A stretch of DNA of 64,000 bases, taken from positions 17,155,001-17,219,000 of the forward strand of contig OY756961.1 of the NCBI GenBank assembly GCA_963580455.1, written 5' to 3'. Below are positions 53,844-64,000 of this stretch, in pieces. The position numbers and the translations under genes are program-made. Origin of the DNA: Euonymus europaeus (Eukaryota; Streptophyta; Magnoliopsida; Celastrales; Celastraceae). The notes beneath the pieces were generated by a model. It was given only the letters and a program-made list of their open reading frames with translations, made no database searches and had not been told where the DNA came from. Numbering within the stretch: position 1 is the first letter of the stretch; each line of letters begins with the position of its first letter.

Positions 53844-54110
53844 CTGAGTGGGGCGCATCTTTTCCCTCTAGCTCCTCTTCCTCCGCTGCTTCTTCAAAGT
53901 CTTTCGTCCATGAAGTTTTTGAAAGGAGTTTAGCAGATGTTGTCGAGCATGAGGAGGAGGAACTCGACCGCTATGATGGGGAGGGTGAGGTTGAAGTCGA
54001 AGAGAGAGGCCTTTTCCATCTCTTCGGAGAGAGAGGGAGGAACAAAGCTCAGGGAGGTGGTTGTGAGAAGAAAGAGGGATTTGAGAGTAGAGGAGAAGAG
54101 GGCAATGAGT
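53844..54110 (-). pseudogene. Chimeric captured exon: chloroplast ATP synthase b' fragment joined to the end of EXO70 exon 1
   Basis: On the minus strand [20 protein letters not shown] leads into [20 protein letters not shown], the presequence end and membrane helix of nuclear-encoded chloroplast ATP synthase subunit b' (ATPF0 subunit II). A 6-bp loss, a stop (IC-stop-TPFKNFMDER) and decay follow. About 50 bp later the sequence reads KMRPTQ and then a GTTTTT donor at 53844, which is the end of EXO70A1 exon 1. Two unrelated genes are thus fused in one exon. Plus-strand frames over this interval are antisense shadows. Confidence 0.8.
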
Positions 54111-54236
54111 TGTTTTAGGGATTTGGAGTTTCATTTTTGGGTTGTTGCGATATGAGGCGCTGAGATACATCTTGTTTAGGGATTTAGGGCTGAAATATAT
54201 TTTGAAATAGAGAAGAGAGCGAAATTTCCGCGTCCC

Positions 54237-54297
54237 ACCCCACTTAAAGATGGGACCGTCTCATCCCATCTAGATGGTCGACACATCTTAAGTGGGG
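54237..54297. repeat. Small hairpin (14-bp stem with one bulge)
   Basis: CCCCACTTAAAGATG (54237-54251) pairs with CATCTTAAGTGGGG (54284-54297), with an inner GACC/GGTC pairing. Confidence 0.7.
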
Positions 54298-54411
54298 GTG
54301 CGATGGTCATTTCAAAACTTAAACTCATCTGTGAGCCTAGTTTTGATTAACTGTGTATGCGGATTAAAATTATCAATAAGGACATAACGGATTACAAACG
54401 GTGTTTGGTTC

Positions 54412-55890
54412 GAATTCCAACGAGATCTAGTCATTTTACACGTGACTGAACATTTCTAGACTCAATTAATTTTTTAAAACTTACACGTGTTTTCGTGGTT
54501 GCCTTCAACGACAGTACCATTATACGGTTACTTTTTTAGTGTTAATGTTATTGTTTCAAAAACAGTACTTCAATATTGTTTTTTGAGAAGTGATTTAATT
54601 AATTTTTAAAAAATACACACCTTGATATCTCGTTAGAAAATAAATAGGTCGACTTAAATTACTTTTAAACATGCTATTATCATGTTATAAAATATTTTTA
54701 ACTGCAAAAATGAAGTTTTAACTGTTTAATTATGTTACCTGTTTTCGAGGTTGCGTTCAACAACAGTAATACTATAACGTTACTGTTTTAGCGTTAATGC
54801 TTTTGTTTTGAAAACAGTATCCTTGTCGAATTCCAACAAGATCTAGTAATTTTACACGTGACTGAACATTTCTGGACTCAATTAATTTTTTAAAACTTAC
54901 ACGTGTTTTCGTGGTTGCCTTCAACGACAGTACCATTATAGGGTTACTGTTTTAGTGTTAATGTTACTATTTCAAAAACAGTAGTTCAATATTGTTTTTT
55001 GAAAAGTGTTAATGTTATCCTTGTAATGTTAGGTTAATTTGTTTAAAATCATATTTTTTGTCAAAATAGTATCATTAATTAATTTTTAATTACCATCACC
55101 TAAACTTGTCAATATCAAATTCATGTTAGAGGACAAGAGTAAAAAAGTACAGTCAAAGATATAATTAAAAAATTGCCATCAATTTCGTGATAAATTAAAA
55201 AATAATGCAATTAAAAATATTTGGCAATATCACACAGGCTTCTGGGATTTTCTTGGTTGTGATTCAAAGTCAAGGGAATTGCAGTCTGTAATTATTAAAC
55301 TACAACCATTCAACAACAGTAATACTATAATGTTATTGTTTTAGTGTTAATGCTTTTGTTTTGAAAACAGAATCCTTGTCGAATTCCAACGAGATCTAGT
55401 CATTTTACACGTGACTGAATATTTCTGGACTCAATTAATTTTTTAAAACTTACACGTGTTTTCTGGGTTACCTTCAACGACAGTACCATTATAGGGTTAC
55501 TGTTTTAGTGTTAATGTTACTGTTTCAAAAACAGTAGTTCAATATTTTTTTTTGAGAACTGTTAATGTTATCCTTGTAATGTTAAGTTAATTTGTTTAAA
55601 ATCTTATTGTTCGTCCAAACAGTATCATTACTTGATTTTTAATTACCATCACTTAAACTTGTCAATATAAAATTCATGTTAAGAGGACAAGAGTAAAAAA
55701 TTACAGTTAAAGGTATAATTAAAAAATTGCCATCAATTTCGTGATAAATTAAAAATAATGCAACTAAAAAATTTGGCAATATCACACAGGCTTCTAGGAT
55801 GGGAGTAGCTTTAATTTTCCTGGTTGTGATTCAAAGTCAAAGGAATTGCAGTCTGTAATTATTAAATTACAACCATTCACATCCATCCCC
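54412..55890 (+). repeat. Local tandem duplication, about 553-bp unit, plus a partial copy
   Basis: GAATTCCAACGAGATCTAG begins at 54412, 54828 (CAAGATCTAG) and 55381. Copies 2 and 3 share the whole unit, including GGTTGTGATTCAAAGTCAA at about 55254 and 55823; copy 1 is shorter (416 bp). No ORF. The interval 55891-56143 holds nothing recognisable. Confidence 0.82.
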
Positions 55891-56143
55891 AAGCTTCTCA
55901 TTAGAAGTATTTATCTCGATTTAATTGAAAAGACCAACCAACAAATCAGAAACGAACATCGAATGAATAGAATTTAATGGGTACTTGAAATGTGGATTGA
56001 ATTCGCTTGTGGAGAGAATTTGAAAAGACGTCTTTCTTTACAATATTTAAACCTCACCACCCCTTTGACTGATATTATATTATATGAGAGTTATACTCAC
56101 CAAATAAACACCCTGTAAGAGTTAAGAGTACAAGAACAATCTG

Positions 56144-56460
56144 AAGACTTCGTTTCTAAGCAGGATGCTTGAAGAGAGGACGATCCCGCAATGATTTCGA
56201 ACCGGTTACTATGGATAAAGAGAGGAGGAGAAATTGATTCTAAGCCTTTCATAACAATTGCAAGGATCATACAACGGATGAAATGCGTGCACTTCTACTG
56301 GTACTTCTGCAAGGCTTAATGTAGGCATATGATCCTTGCACTTGTTATGGAATGGTTTTGAATCAATTTCTCCCATTCTCTTTATTCAAATAGTAACCGG
56401 TACGAAACCATTAGGCTGATTGTCCTTCTCTTCAAGCATTCTATTTGGAGACGAAGTCTT
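56144..56460. repeat. Long imperfect foldback (arms about 130 nt, loop about 56 nt)
   Basis: 56144-56271 (AAGACTTCGT...GGATCATA) and 56328-56460 (TATGATCC...ACGAAGTCTT) are imperfect reverse complements, with long matched runs such as ACCGGTTACTAT, ATGCTTGAAGAGA and GAGAAATTGATTC. Bulges and mismatches are spread along the stem. It could be a young MIRNA-type hairpin, an inverted duplication of a host gene, or a MITE-like foldback. Confidence 0.85.
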
Positions 56461-56469
56461 ATTCAAAGG

Positions 56470-56653
56470 GTGTGGTGAGAATATGTCTATCACTCCCCAG
56501 AATGGTGATATTGTTGCTCATTCCCTTTTAAAATTAGCATGCCAGTTTGATGCTCCTTATATATGGGTTGGTGAGGTTCCAGGTTGTGTTCAAGATGTAG
56601 TCAATCGCTATATGGTTCGGCTGGGAAAACTGCATCTAAGTTTGAGGGAATGA
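56470..56653 (+). pseudogene. RNase H-like C-terminal fragment (LINE-derived)
   Basis: Reads NGDIVAHSLLKLACQFDAPY and then WVGEVPGCVQDVV, the end of the RVT_3-type RNase H of plant LINE proteins (N-VAHSLAK...W-EEVP). The rest of the domain is missing. No polyA or duplication was seen. Confidence 0.55.
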
Positions 56654-56879
56654 ACTACAAACCACAGCACCGGTCGAATCTCCAATCAATAATAAGGGAG
56701 ATTAAAAGCTTCACCTTTAGAGAAGAGCACATTATGCATTTAAAGAGGACACCATTCTGAAGCCTCATCAATAGCATCATCAACAACAAGCTTGATAAGC
56801 GTAAATGCATGAAGAGCGATGATGATATTACAGATTTAATCTCCTGCTTCCAACAAGAATCAAAGACATTCCATATCCA

Positions 56880-59800
56880 AAATGCGGAGCTGGACATAAC
56901 AAGCAAAATGACCAGCGGTTAATATTTGGGATTACTGATGGAGATGTCAGGATTGATATGGGGAAAAGGGCCAAGAAAGGTTCGTCCAAATTTGCTGGAA
57001 GAAGATTCTCAGAATGCAAAAAGATGACGAAAAAGATAATTTTTGCAGCAATAAAGAGTGCGATTGTGGGGGAGAAGAAAATGACATTGTGGATGTTGCT
57101 CGTTTGCTGACTCTACTACTCATGGTTTGCCTCTTTGTCCCCAGCAAAACACAATCATTGGGATGGGGCTACGTGTAGTATGTGGAAGATATATCAAGAA
57201 TGAAGTGTTACAACTGGTCTGAACACATCCATGAATCCTTGCATACTTCTCTATGCGCAAAAGTATAAAATCCATGGGATGTCACCAGCTGTGTTATGGC
57301 CATACCAGTAAGTTAAGTTCACTACTTCACTTTTACTGTTTATATTACTGTATCTGTGTACCTTGCATCAAATATATAATATCTTCAAAAATTTAACTAA
57401 TCAATGATTTTCCAATGCATTGACATAGTATTGGTATTGCGAAAAGGTGGGAATTGTTGAGCCTCTGAATGATGTAGCATCGCCTTGATGTCTAAGGTGG
57501 GATCTGTGGAGACTATGGAGCACGCTAAAGGACAATGCCTTAAGGGGAGATTCCATATTGATTGTGCCATTTATATGACCCATAGACATAGTGGGGATAG
57601 AAGAAGATGCTGCAGGAGGAGGGCAAAAGCATGCTGGAGAAACAGCTGAAGTTGATTCTGTTGGAGTGTGTCATGGAAGATAGGTACAAGAGAGATGGAG
57701 TCATGAGAGAATTGGGGACAGAAGTGTCCTCTCAAGGCGGAAGCCAAGGAGATGTAGGAGAAAGATCCGAAGAACATGCGAGAGTTTCTGGTGCAGAGAG
57801 GGAAGATGTTTTCGATGCATCTGAAAGGGTGGCAGAGAGTGAAAGAAGAGGGGAAGCCAGAAACTTATACAATGAACTGGGGATAGAAGATACACATGCA
57901 GGAGGACAATCAGATGCTGTCGAAACAGCTGTTATTATTGATTTTATTGGATTGCGTGAAAGAATAGAAGTCCAAGAGAGAGAAGATGGAGTCATGAGAG
58001 AATTGGGGGCAAAAGTACCCCTTGTAGAAGGAGGGCAAGAGAATTTAAGAATTTATTCAATAGTTTTCGATAGCTTCCTTCAATTGTTTGAGGTTGCCCA
58101 AACACTTCATGCTTGGGCCAACGCAAAGACTGCACTGCCCAACGAAAATGCCAATACACAACAGAAGGTGGAGGAATTGGAGCTACAACTAAAAGCCACA
58201 CGAGCCAAGTTGGCTGATTTAGAGAAACAACTTGCTCAAGCGCTCTCAAATGTTAAAGAGAAGGAAAAAGAGAACAAGGATTTGCTGAACAAACTTCAAG
58301 TAACCTTGAAGCTGAGTATGGATAGACTTTATGAAAGCACACTTGCCAAGGCTCTTTCAAGGAAATTGACAAAGGATCTTGAAGATGCAGAAGCACGCAT
58401 TAAAGAGCGTGAGATACAAAATCCTCATCCACTTGAACAACAGACCCAGCTGCGAGTAGAAAAAATCATGCATGAAGATCCATCTCCTCAACCAACAAAG
58501 CAGCCAATTATTGATGTGCAGAGATCAATGGTGACAAGACAAAGAAAAACCAAGGAAACCTTTCGTTGATCCAGACTTCACGTACCCTGGCGAAAAGAAG
58601 AAGCCAACATCATCTAACCAAACAGTCAATAATGTCACCACACATGAAGTAGCTGGCACAATGAAACAGCCATTGGAAAAAAAGAGCCTTCTTTCGTCAA
58701 AGTGGAACACGTTAGCATACCTTGGTGCACCATTGAGGAGGAAGTTGGAGGCAATGGAACAAAATTAACCCCATCGTAAGTATGGTGAAACATAGGACAT
58801 TTTTACTGGTTGACAACTTAATGAATTTCTTGTAACTCTTAATGTCATTGCATTGGTCCACAGAGATTCCGTTTATAATGTCTCAAGCTACGAAAATGCT
58901 GTGTTCTTAGCAGACGTGTACGAAATCCTTGGAGACTCGATGGCAACAAGCACTGTGAGCTACCAACTTCTAGTAATAGTAGCGCATATAGATTTTTAAT
59001 ATAAGATGGGTCCACCACATTATTACTAATAGCTTTTGTTAAAAAAACCTATGTGTTGGACCATAGGTCCTACATTTGTATTTTGATGCAAAATTACATA
59101 TTGGACTATTTGATGTGCTTAACTTTGGATGAATTTGGATAAATCATGAAATGAATTATATCTACTGATTTAAGCTTCATTATATATCTTTGAAATCATG
59201 TTTGATATAAATTGGATGAATCTGGACTGACTTATTTTTCTATGCTAAAATCTGTCACAACATCACACTGCGCACACGTTGGTTGAACAGTCATGACTTA
59301 TTCATATGAGCTTTGATTGACTTGATTCTTGTTCTGAAAATTATTTAAGACACTCTGAAATTTTTCATTGTCAAATAGTGTCAGGTCAATTTTAAGTTTA
59401 CCAGGTTCAATTTGTCTGTTGAAATTAATTCACATGTGCAGTCATTAAACTAGGCTAGTTGAGATTTGCATGATCAAATTGAATGACCAAATGACCTCAG
59501 TTATAAGTGAAATTTTGTATGCACATTCAATTATATATGAAATGATTTATCATGTGCTTACTTGAATTTTATTAAGCTTATAACATGTTGATTAACCTAA
59601 GTGCTAGCATTGAAGCTCTTTGAGCTTACAAGCAAAAATGGGATGTTTTGTCATCTATTCTTTTTGTAGGCTTAATCAACTGATCATCATGAGCCTATTT
59701 GAAGTATCATGAATCTGATTCTATTGAGAAAATTTGTGCATCATGATTTGAAGCTCATTTAGACAAGTTTGGACATGGTCAACCCTATTTGGTTCAAGTT

Positions 59801-62214
59801 TGACACTTTGTGTGCAAGAAATGGTTCCAGCCGTGTGCCTTGTGTTATTATTGCTGGAGAATTAACTCAAGAACTTCTAGAAGCCTTATCATTTGTTTTG
59901 GAGTCAACAAAGTAGAGGGAATACAAGTTTGAAATACTTGGTTGGTAGTGTGCCTAACACTTGCACTGTGGAGACAAGGGAGAGACAAGATGACATACAG
60001 TTGTAATATTTCCAGAATTTAAGATGGACTTGTTTGGCATCCGTTGGAGAAAGTTGCTACATACAGAAGATTAATGTGTTTGATCCAAACAAGGTGCAAC
60101 CCATGGTTACTTTCTTGGAGAAATATGTCCAACGGCTTGATCTTCAATGGCTGAGATCAATTTCATTTGAATTAAACGAAGGTCCAGATTTAAATTAGCT
60201 TCAAGGGCCAAGATTTGAAGATGTATTGATCCAATGGCTGAGTTGGTTTTTGTTTGTTTTGAAGAGAGAAGGGTCGGCCATTCTTGGAAGGTGGAAGAAG
60301 CATTTGCAAATTTTTACTCAGTGTTCAAGCTTACTTGCTCTCAACTTCATCTTCTTGATTCAAGCTTCTTTCTTGCGATCTCTTGCTACCACTTTGATTA
60401 CATTCAAGCCATCATCTTCCTATTTGAAAGAGAGATCCAAAAACTCATTGAACCACCCCAAAATCTTTCTACCCGTGGGTACTCTTGGTGTGTTCTTGAG
60501 AGTTCTTCAACAAAGCTTCACCTAAACCTATTCTTGATCTAGTGTGAGCTTTATGTGAGATTACAAGAATGTTTGCTACACAATTGAATCCAAACCCATT
60601 TGAGCAACATCTTGTGAATTTGAGTGTTCTCCAACCATATATAGCCTAGAGCTAATCTTGAGAGAACCAAAATCCAAATACTTGTAAAAGTCCCTTTTGA
60701 GGGCATTACCTTTGAGAGGTGTGTGAAAGTTTAAGGTTAGCTTCAAACCTTGTTGGTGTACAAGTTTGGGGTGTTTTTGGAAACCCTAAGTTTGTGGTGA
60801 ACTTGTAAAACCACATATATCTTTTAGTGGATTGGGAAATCCTAAGCTTGAGGGCTTAGGTAGTGGATGTAGGTGTGAGCACCGAACCACTATATATCCT
60901 TGTGCACACTATTTTGATTTCCTTGCTTGTTTGTGTGTTAAACTTGCTGCCTTGTAGTGACTTGTTTTTGATTATCATTCTATTGGTGTTATTGGAGATT
61001 TGTGTGCCTTAGAAGTTGATATTAGGGTGTTGCTTGCTGCCATTGCTTGTTGGGATATTGCTTGTGGTTGAACAACTTGTGATTATTGAATTCTAGGTAT
61101 ACTTTTGATTGTTAATTTTCTAGAATTCCAATCTGTCCGTGAATTGTTCATATATCTAGACTTTGCATTTTGAGCTGAATTTTTGATATAGTGTTCATTG
61201 AGGTGTTGTAATATTGCATATAAAATTTCGTTACATTCCGAGTTGAATTGCTAGGTCAAATTGCATTTACACGATTAGTGCGCAGATTTGCATTCTTGAC
61301 ATTGCCTTAATCATTTGTGAGTTTTTAGGTTGTGGTTTTGTACTTGGGGTTTATACTTAGTTTTTAAAACACAATTCACCCCCCCCCCTCTTGTGTTAGC
61401 CTTGTGATTTCACTATGTAGATCATTAATGCGCACGGGCATGTGTTACACATTGCGGCATACCAAAATGCTCCACGAAGATACGAGCATTCATTTATAAT
61501 TTTCAATTCTGCGTGCTGGGTTAGTGATTTATTATTTTCATAAAACTATTATGTTATGCATTCCAATTGTTTGCTCTATTATTCTGTCAACAGAGTTTCG
61601 TCAAATCTGATGATAAGATTGAGCAGCAGAGGATTTATTTGGATGAGCCGCTAGAGAAGATAGTCCATGATAATCGCAAATTTTTGTTGTTTCCTTTGCA
61701 CTCTAGCGACCAGATGGACATCGTTCCAAATCACTGGACACTTCTTGTCTTTGATGGCCAGCAACACGAATGGACCTTCTACAATTCCAACCTGCATCTA
61801 GATGGAAGCGCAAACTGTTACATGGAAGACGCGAAACTAGTAGTAAGTCTACCAATCTTGAATAAAATTTCCTAACATCATAAGGTTTCCATTTCTCAAA
61901 TAGTAACATTACAGTCCTAGATTATCTTGAACAGTAGTGCATATATAACATTCATATAATAATCCCCTAATATATATTTTTTGTCATTCAATGATACGCA
62001 GAAGGATTATGTCGAGAACAAACTGAAGGAGTACAGTATAAAGTTAGGCATATTTACAAATGTAGAGTTTAGCTTATATGAATTCACGTATCCTATGTTT
62101 GCTGCCAAAAACTTTCCGCAACAAGATATCGACAGTGTAGATTACGGTTACCATGTTTGCCAAATCATGGACAGAATATGCTGCAGCGGCAGATTGAGAA
62201 GACGATGTCATTAA
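56880..62214 (+). pseudogene. Ulp1-type (C48) cysteine peptidase gene, transposon-associated, decayed and split by solo LTR B
   Basis: Several exons. About 57080-57307 reads LLLMVCLFVPSKTQSLGWGY and CYNWSEHIHESLH, as in plant Ulp1/mobile-domain elements, with an in-frame stop. Exon from 57429 (WYCEKVGIVEPL) leads to a coiled-coil frame 57607-58569 containing a duplicated GVMRELG. A 1-nt loss near 58560 shifts the frame into DPDFTYPGEKKKP. Intron 58776-58863; exon 58864-58955; an intron holding the LTR; exons 61421-61518, 61594-61842 and 62002-62214. The last exons carry the peptidase: NHWTLLVFD (His), FYNSN (Asn at the usual Asp) and SVDYGYHVC, where the catalytic Cys of DCG is Tyr. Peptidase activity is not expected. 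Confidence 0.75.
59054..61412 (+). mobile_element. Solo LTR B, SIRE-like copia family (2,359 bp)
   Basis: Same family and orientation as 41729-44108, TGTTGGACC...GTGATTTCA, flanked by a perfect CTATG duplication (59049-59053 and 61413-61417). The right duplication is part of CTATGTAG|ATC, the splice acceptor of the host Ulp1-like gene, so the insertion lies in the last bases of an intron. Confidence 0.92.
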
Positions 62215-62444
62215 AAGATATTAGGAAGTTCAAGTGTAAAATGGTAGCGAATTTTATCAGAGATTACAAATTATAATATAACTCAAATTAACCACCTACG
62301 AACACAATTATATGTAATTTTTTTAAGTGTATATATCAAGTTGCTGCTAGTGTTACCTTTTGAAGTTATCATGTGTTAGAGTTGCTCATTCAGTTATAGC
62401 AACTGTTACACTATGTTACTGTTCCAGGTAGATGTACTGCTTCA

Positions 62445-62587
62445 TTTTAAAAAAAAAACATAAAATTTATTAGTAAACTCACACACCCAATCACACACAC
62501 TATAAATTCTAAATGAGAATTGAACCCAGATACTGTATCTAGGCGGTGTGGCCAGCATTGTGCTACTCCCTAATTCTCAAAGACTAG
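62445..62587 (-). mobile_element. tRNA-derived SINE, minus strand
   Basis: On the minus strand, box A TAGCACAATGCTGG and box B GGTTCAATTCT are about 40 bp apart, followed by a GT-rich body and a T-rich tail (A10 on the plus strand). TGCTTCA flanks the insert (62438-62444 and 62588-62594). Confidence 0.7.
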
Positions 62588-62594
62588 TGCTTCA

Positions 62595-64000
62595 GTTATG
62601 TCATGTAATGTTTCTGTTAAAGACAGTGTTACTGTTCTAGTGCGGTGACCATTGAAGTATACTGATGCTCATGCAGGGTACGTGTAGCTTAACTGGAATG
62701 GCTGTGTACTCATGTAGGGTACATGCAGGTTACATGATAGCTTTGTTTGATCTTCGGCTTTGTACTGTATAAGGGAATTATGAGGTAGTACTTCTACAAC
62801 TTGGTATTTGGCAATTAAGCTGATAGGGACGAGTCCTTGATTACTAGCTCCATATTTTGGTAATTATGTGTGATATGTTTGCTAATTAATTGCATGTGTG
62901 TGACTGCATGTGGCATTTATGTAGGCTGCCTTAAGCTCATGTAGCGTCCATGTAGCCTACCTCATAAATCACTTTTTGCATGTTTGCCATGTGGCAGTTT
63001 TAACTGAGGCGGTGCATTTATCTCCTCAGGTTTGTGCATGCTATGTTGATCGGCAAACCAATTTGTTTGGCTACAACAATTGCACGAAGAATGATCCAAG
63101 CTAAGTTTGAGAAAGCCACCCATTATGGCCTTCCCTTTTGGGGGTTCTGATTTCCAATTTTCTGGCTGCCTCTAAAATCCAATTTTTTGGTGGTCACATT
63201 CCTCCTGATCCATCCATTAGTGCTAAAACTGTCCGTCTCCAGAAATGTGCTCCAAAATCCACATAATACAAATTAACGTTGACCTTAGAACCATGTTTTC
63301 CAAAATCAATGGCCATGCAGGCTACGTGAAGGTTACCTTAGATCCATGTAGGGTTCATGGAGGTTGTATGACTGCACTGTAACTTTCAGCTTCAACCTAG
63401 TGTATCTTTTAGCTTCGAACCAGCTTAACTAGTTCTGAAATTCTACCTAATGTGGATCCAAGCTAACCCAAGTGAATTATTACACCATCAAGGATAGTGT
63501 CACCTTAAAATTCCCGACAAACTCTCCCTTGACACTTACTTGACAAAACCCCAAAACATTACTCGCCCACCCAACCTAATCAGCTCATCTTAGCTGAAAC
63601 ATCAAGTCAACTCAAAATAGCATCCGCAACATAGTAAAACCAGCTTAGTGCCATAACAATATCATATGAGATGATCCCACACATATCCACAACATAACAA
63701 CAAATTCACAGCAATCATGTTAATTAGAAATTAAAACATCAAGGAAAACACATGATCACAATATGTCCACAACCTAGAAAGCAAAACATGTCCACAACCT
63801 AGAAAGCAAAAGAATAATGTTCAACCACAATGTTCTCTCCCTTTTTGACAAGCAAGGGACACCCTGAAAAGGACGACGTGGTAGCTAGACAGATAGTTTC
63901 TTAAGTTTAGTTTGGACAATTTTCCTAAATACAGTGGTAGCTAGACGGATGGTTTTTCCAATCAGAATAGCATGTAGTAACCTCTGTCTCTCCTCATTCA
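62595..64000. other. Intergenic, nothing recognised
   Basis: No ORF with family resemblance on either strand. Short CATGTAGG/GGTTACATG-type motifs recur between 62660 and 63370 without a fixed period, and an ACCTAGAAAGCAAAACATGTCCACA-like 24-bp direct repeat lies near 63770-63800. Confidence 0.5.

Larger units (their letters stand above)
51750..54170 (-). mobile_element. CACTA-like terminus with captured host gene exons (Pack-CACTA candidate)
   Basis: TACTACACCAAAAAGGGTCA at 51750 resembles the CACTA terminal repeat CACTACACCAAAA with C changed to T. Over the next 200 bp there are many TGACAG/CTGTCA-type subterminal motifs in both orientations, typical of CACTA ends. Inward of this, minus-strand exons with splice sites derive from ATP synthase b', EXO70, a TBL acetyltransferase and one unidentified gene. 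The opposite terminus was not found, so the right limit given is only where captured coding sequence ends. 51960-52440 holds no recognisable exon. Confidence 0.6.

Noticed and set aside
53831..54118. Plus-strand Glu-rich ORF (95 codons)
   Set aside because: Antisense of the captured ATP synthase b'/EXO70 exon, which is clearly recognisable on the minus strand.
62660..63370. Recurring CATGTAGG/GGTTACATG motifs that suggested an array
   Set aside because: Spacing is irregular and units do not align beyond about 10 bp.

Overview
This is nuclear DNA of a flowering plant, almost certainly a eudicot. The evidence is AT-rich sequence, GT-AG introns, several plant retrotransposon lineages and captured fragments of plant genes (chloroplast ATP synthase b', EXO70, a TRICHOME BIREFRINGENCE-LIKE acetyltransferase). 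I cannot name the species. Almost everything here is transposable element or element-disrupted gene remnant; I see no clearly intact host gene, no tRNA or rRNA gene and no CRISPR array.

Layout. 1-2.6 kb: the 3' part of a plus-strand Ty1/copia element. 2.9-30.5 kb: one large Ty3 element of the Tat/Ogre type arranged LTR-internal-LTR-internal-LTR. Its only target-site duplication (AAGCG) flanks the outer ends, so it is a tandem dimer of one insertion. Each internal unit carries a 518-codon ORF upstream of gag, gag, protease with a G-patch, a 237-bp intron, RT, two RNase H domains and integrase. Unit 1 is broken (a 1,499-bp deletion and a nonsense codon); unit 2 keeps a full RT-RNaseH-integrase reading frame. 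The 3' leader of each unit carries four tandem hairpins whose stems covary.

31.9-37.6 kb: a complete minus-strand copia element with apparently identical LTRs and a TAACT duplication, but without the RT active site; a tRNA-derived SINE lies between gag and pol. It sits in what looks like an intron of a decayed FAR1-like gene. 39.0-41.1 kb: a solo Ty3-like LTR. 41.7-44.1 kb and 59.1-61.4 kb: two solo LTRs of one SIRE-like copia family, each with a perfect 5-bp duplication. 44.8-45.2 kb: a 5'-truncated LINE with an RNase H domain and a 16-bp duplication. 45.9-50.9 kb: a complete minus-strand chromovirus (Reina-like) whose single polyprotein frame has only two nonsense codons.

51.75-54.1 kb: a CACTA-like terminus followed by minus-strand exons from at least three unrelated host genes joined with splice sites, which looks like a Pack-CACTA chimera. 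54.4-55.9 kb: a local tandem duplication. 56.1-56.5 kb: a long imperfect foldback. 56.9-62.2 kb: a decayed, intron-containing Ulp1-peptidase gene of the transposon-associated kind. Its catalytic Cys is Tyr, and a solo LTR sits 3 nt upstream of one splice acceptor. 62.4-62.6 kb: a second SINE. The last 1.4 kb has nothing I recognise.

The genes do not form a host pathway. The coherent functional units are the retrotransposon gag-pol sets, and the window mostly records nested insertion, LTR recombination, small deletions at microhomology and transition mutations.
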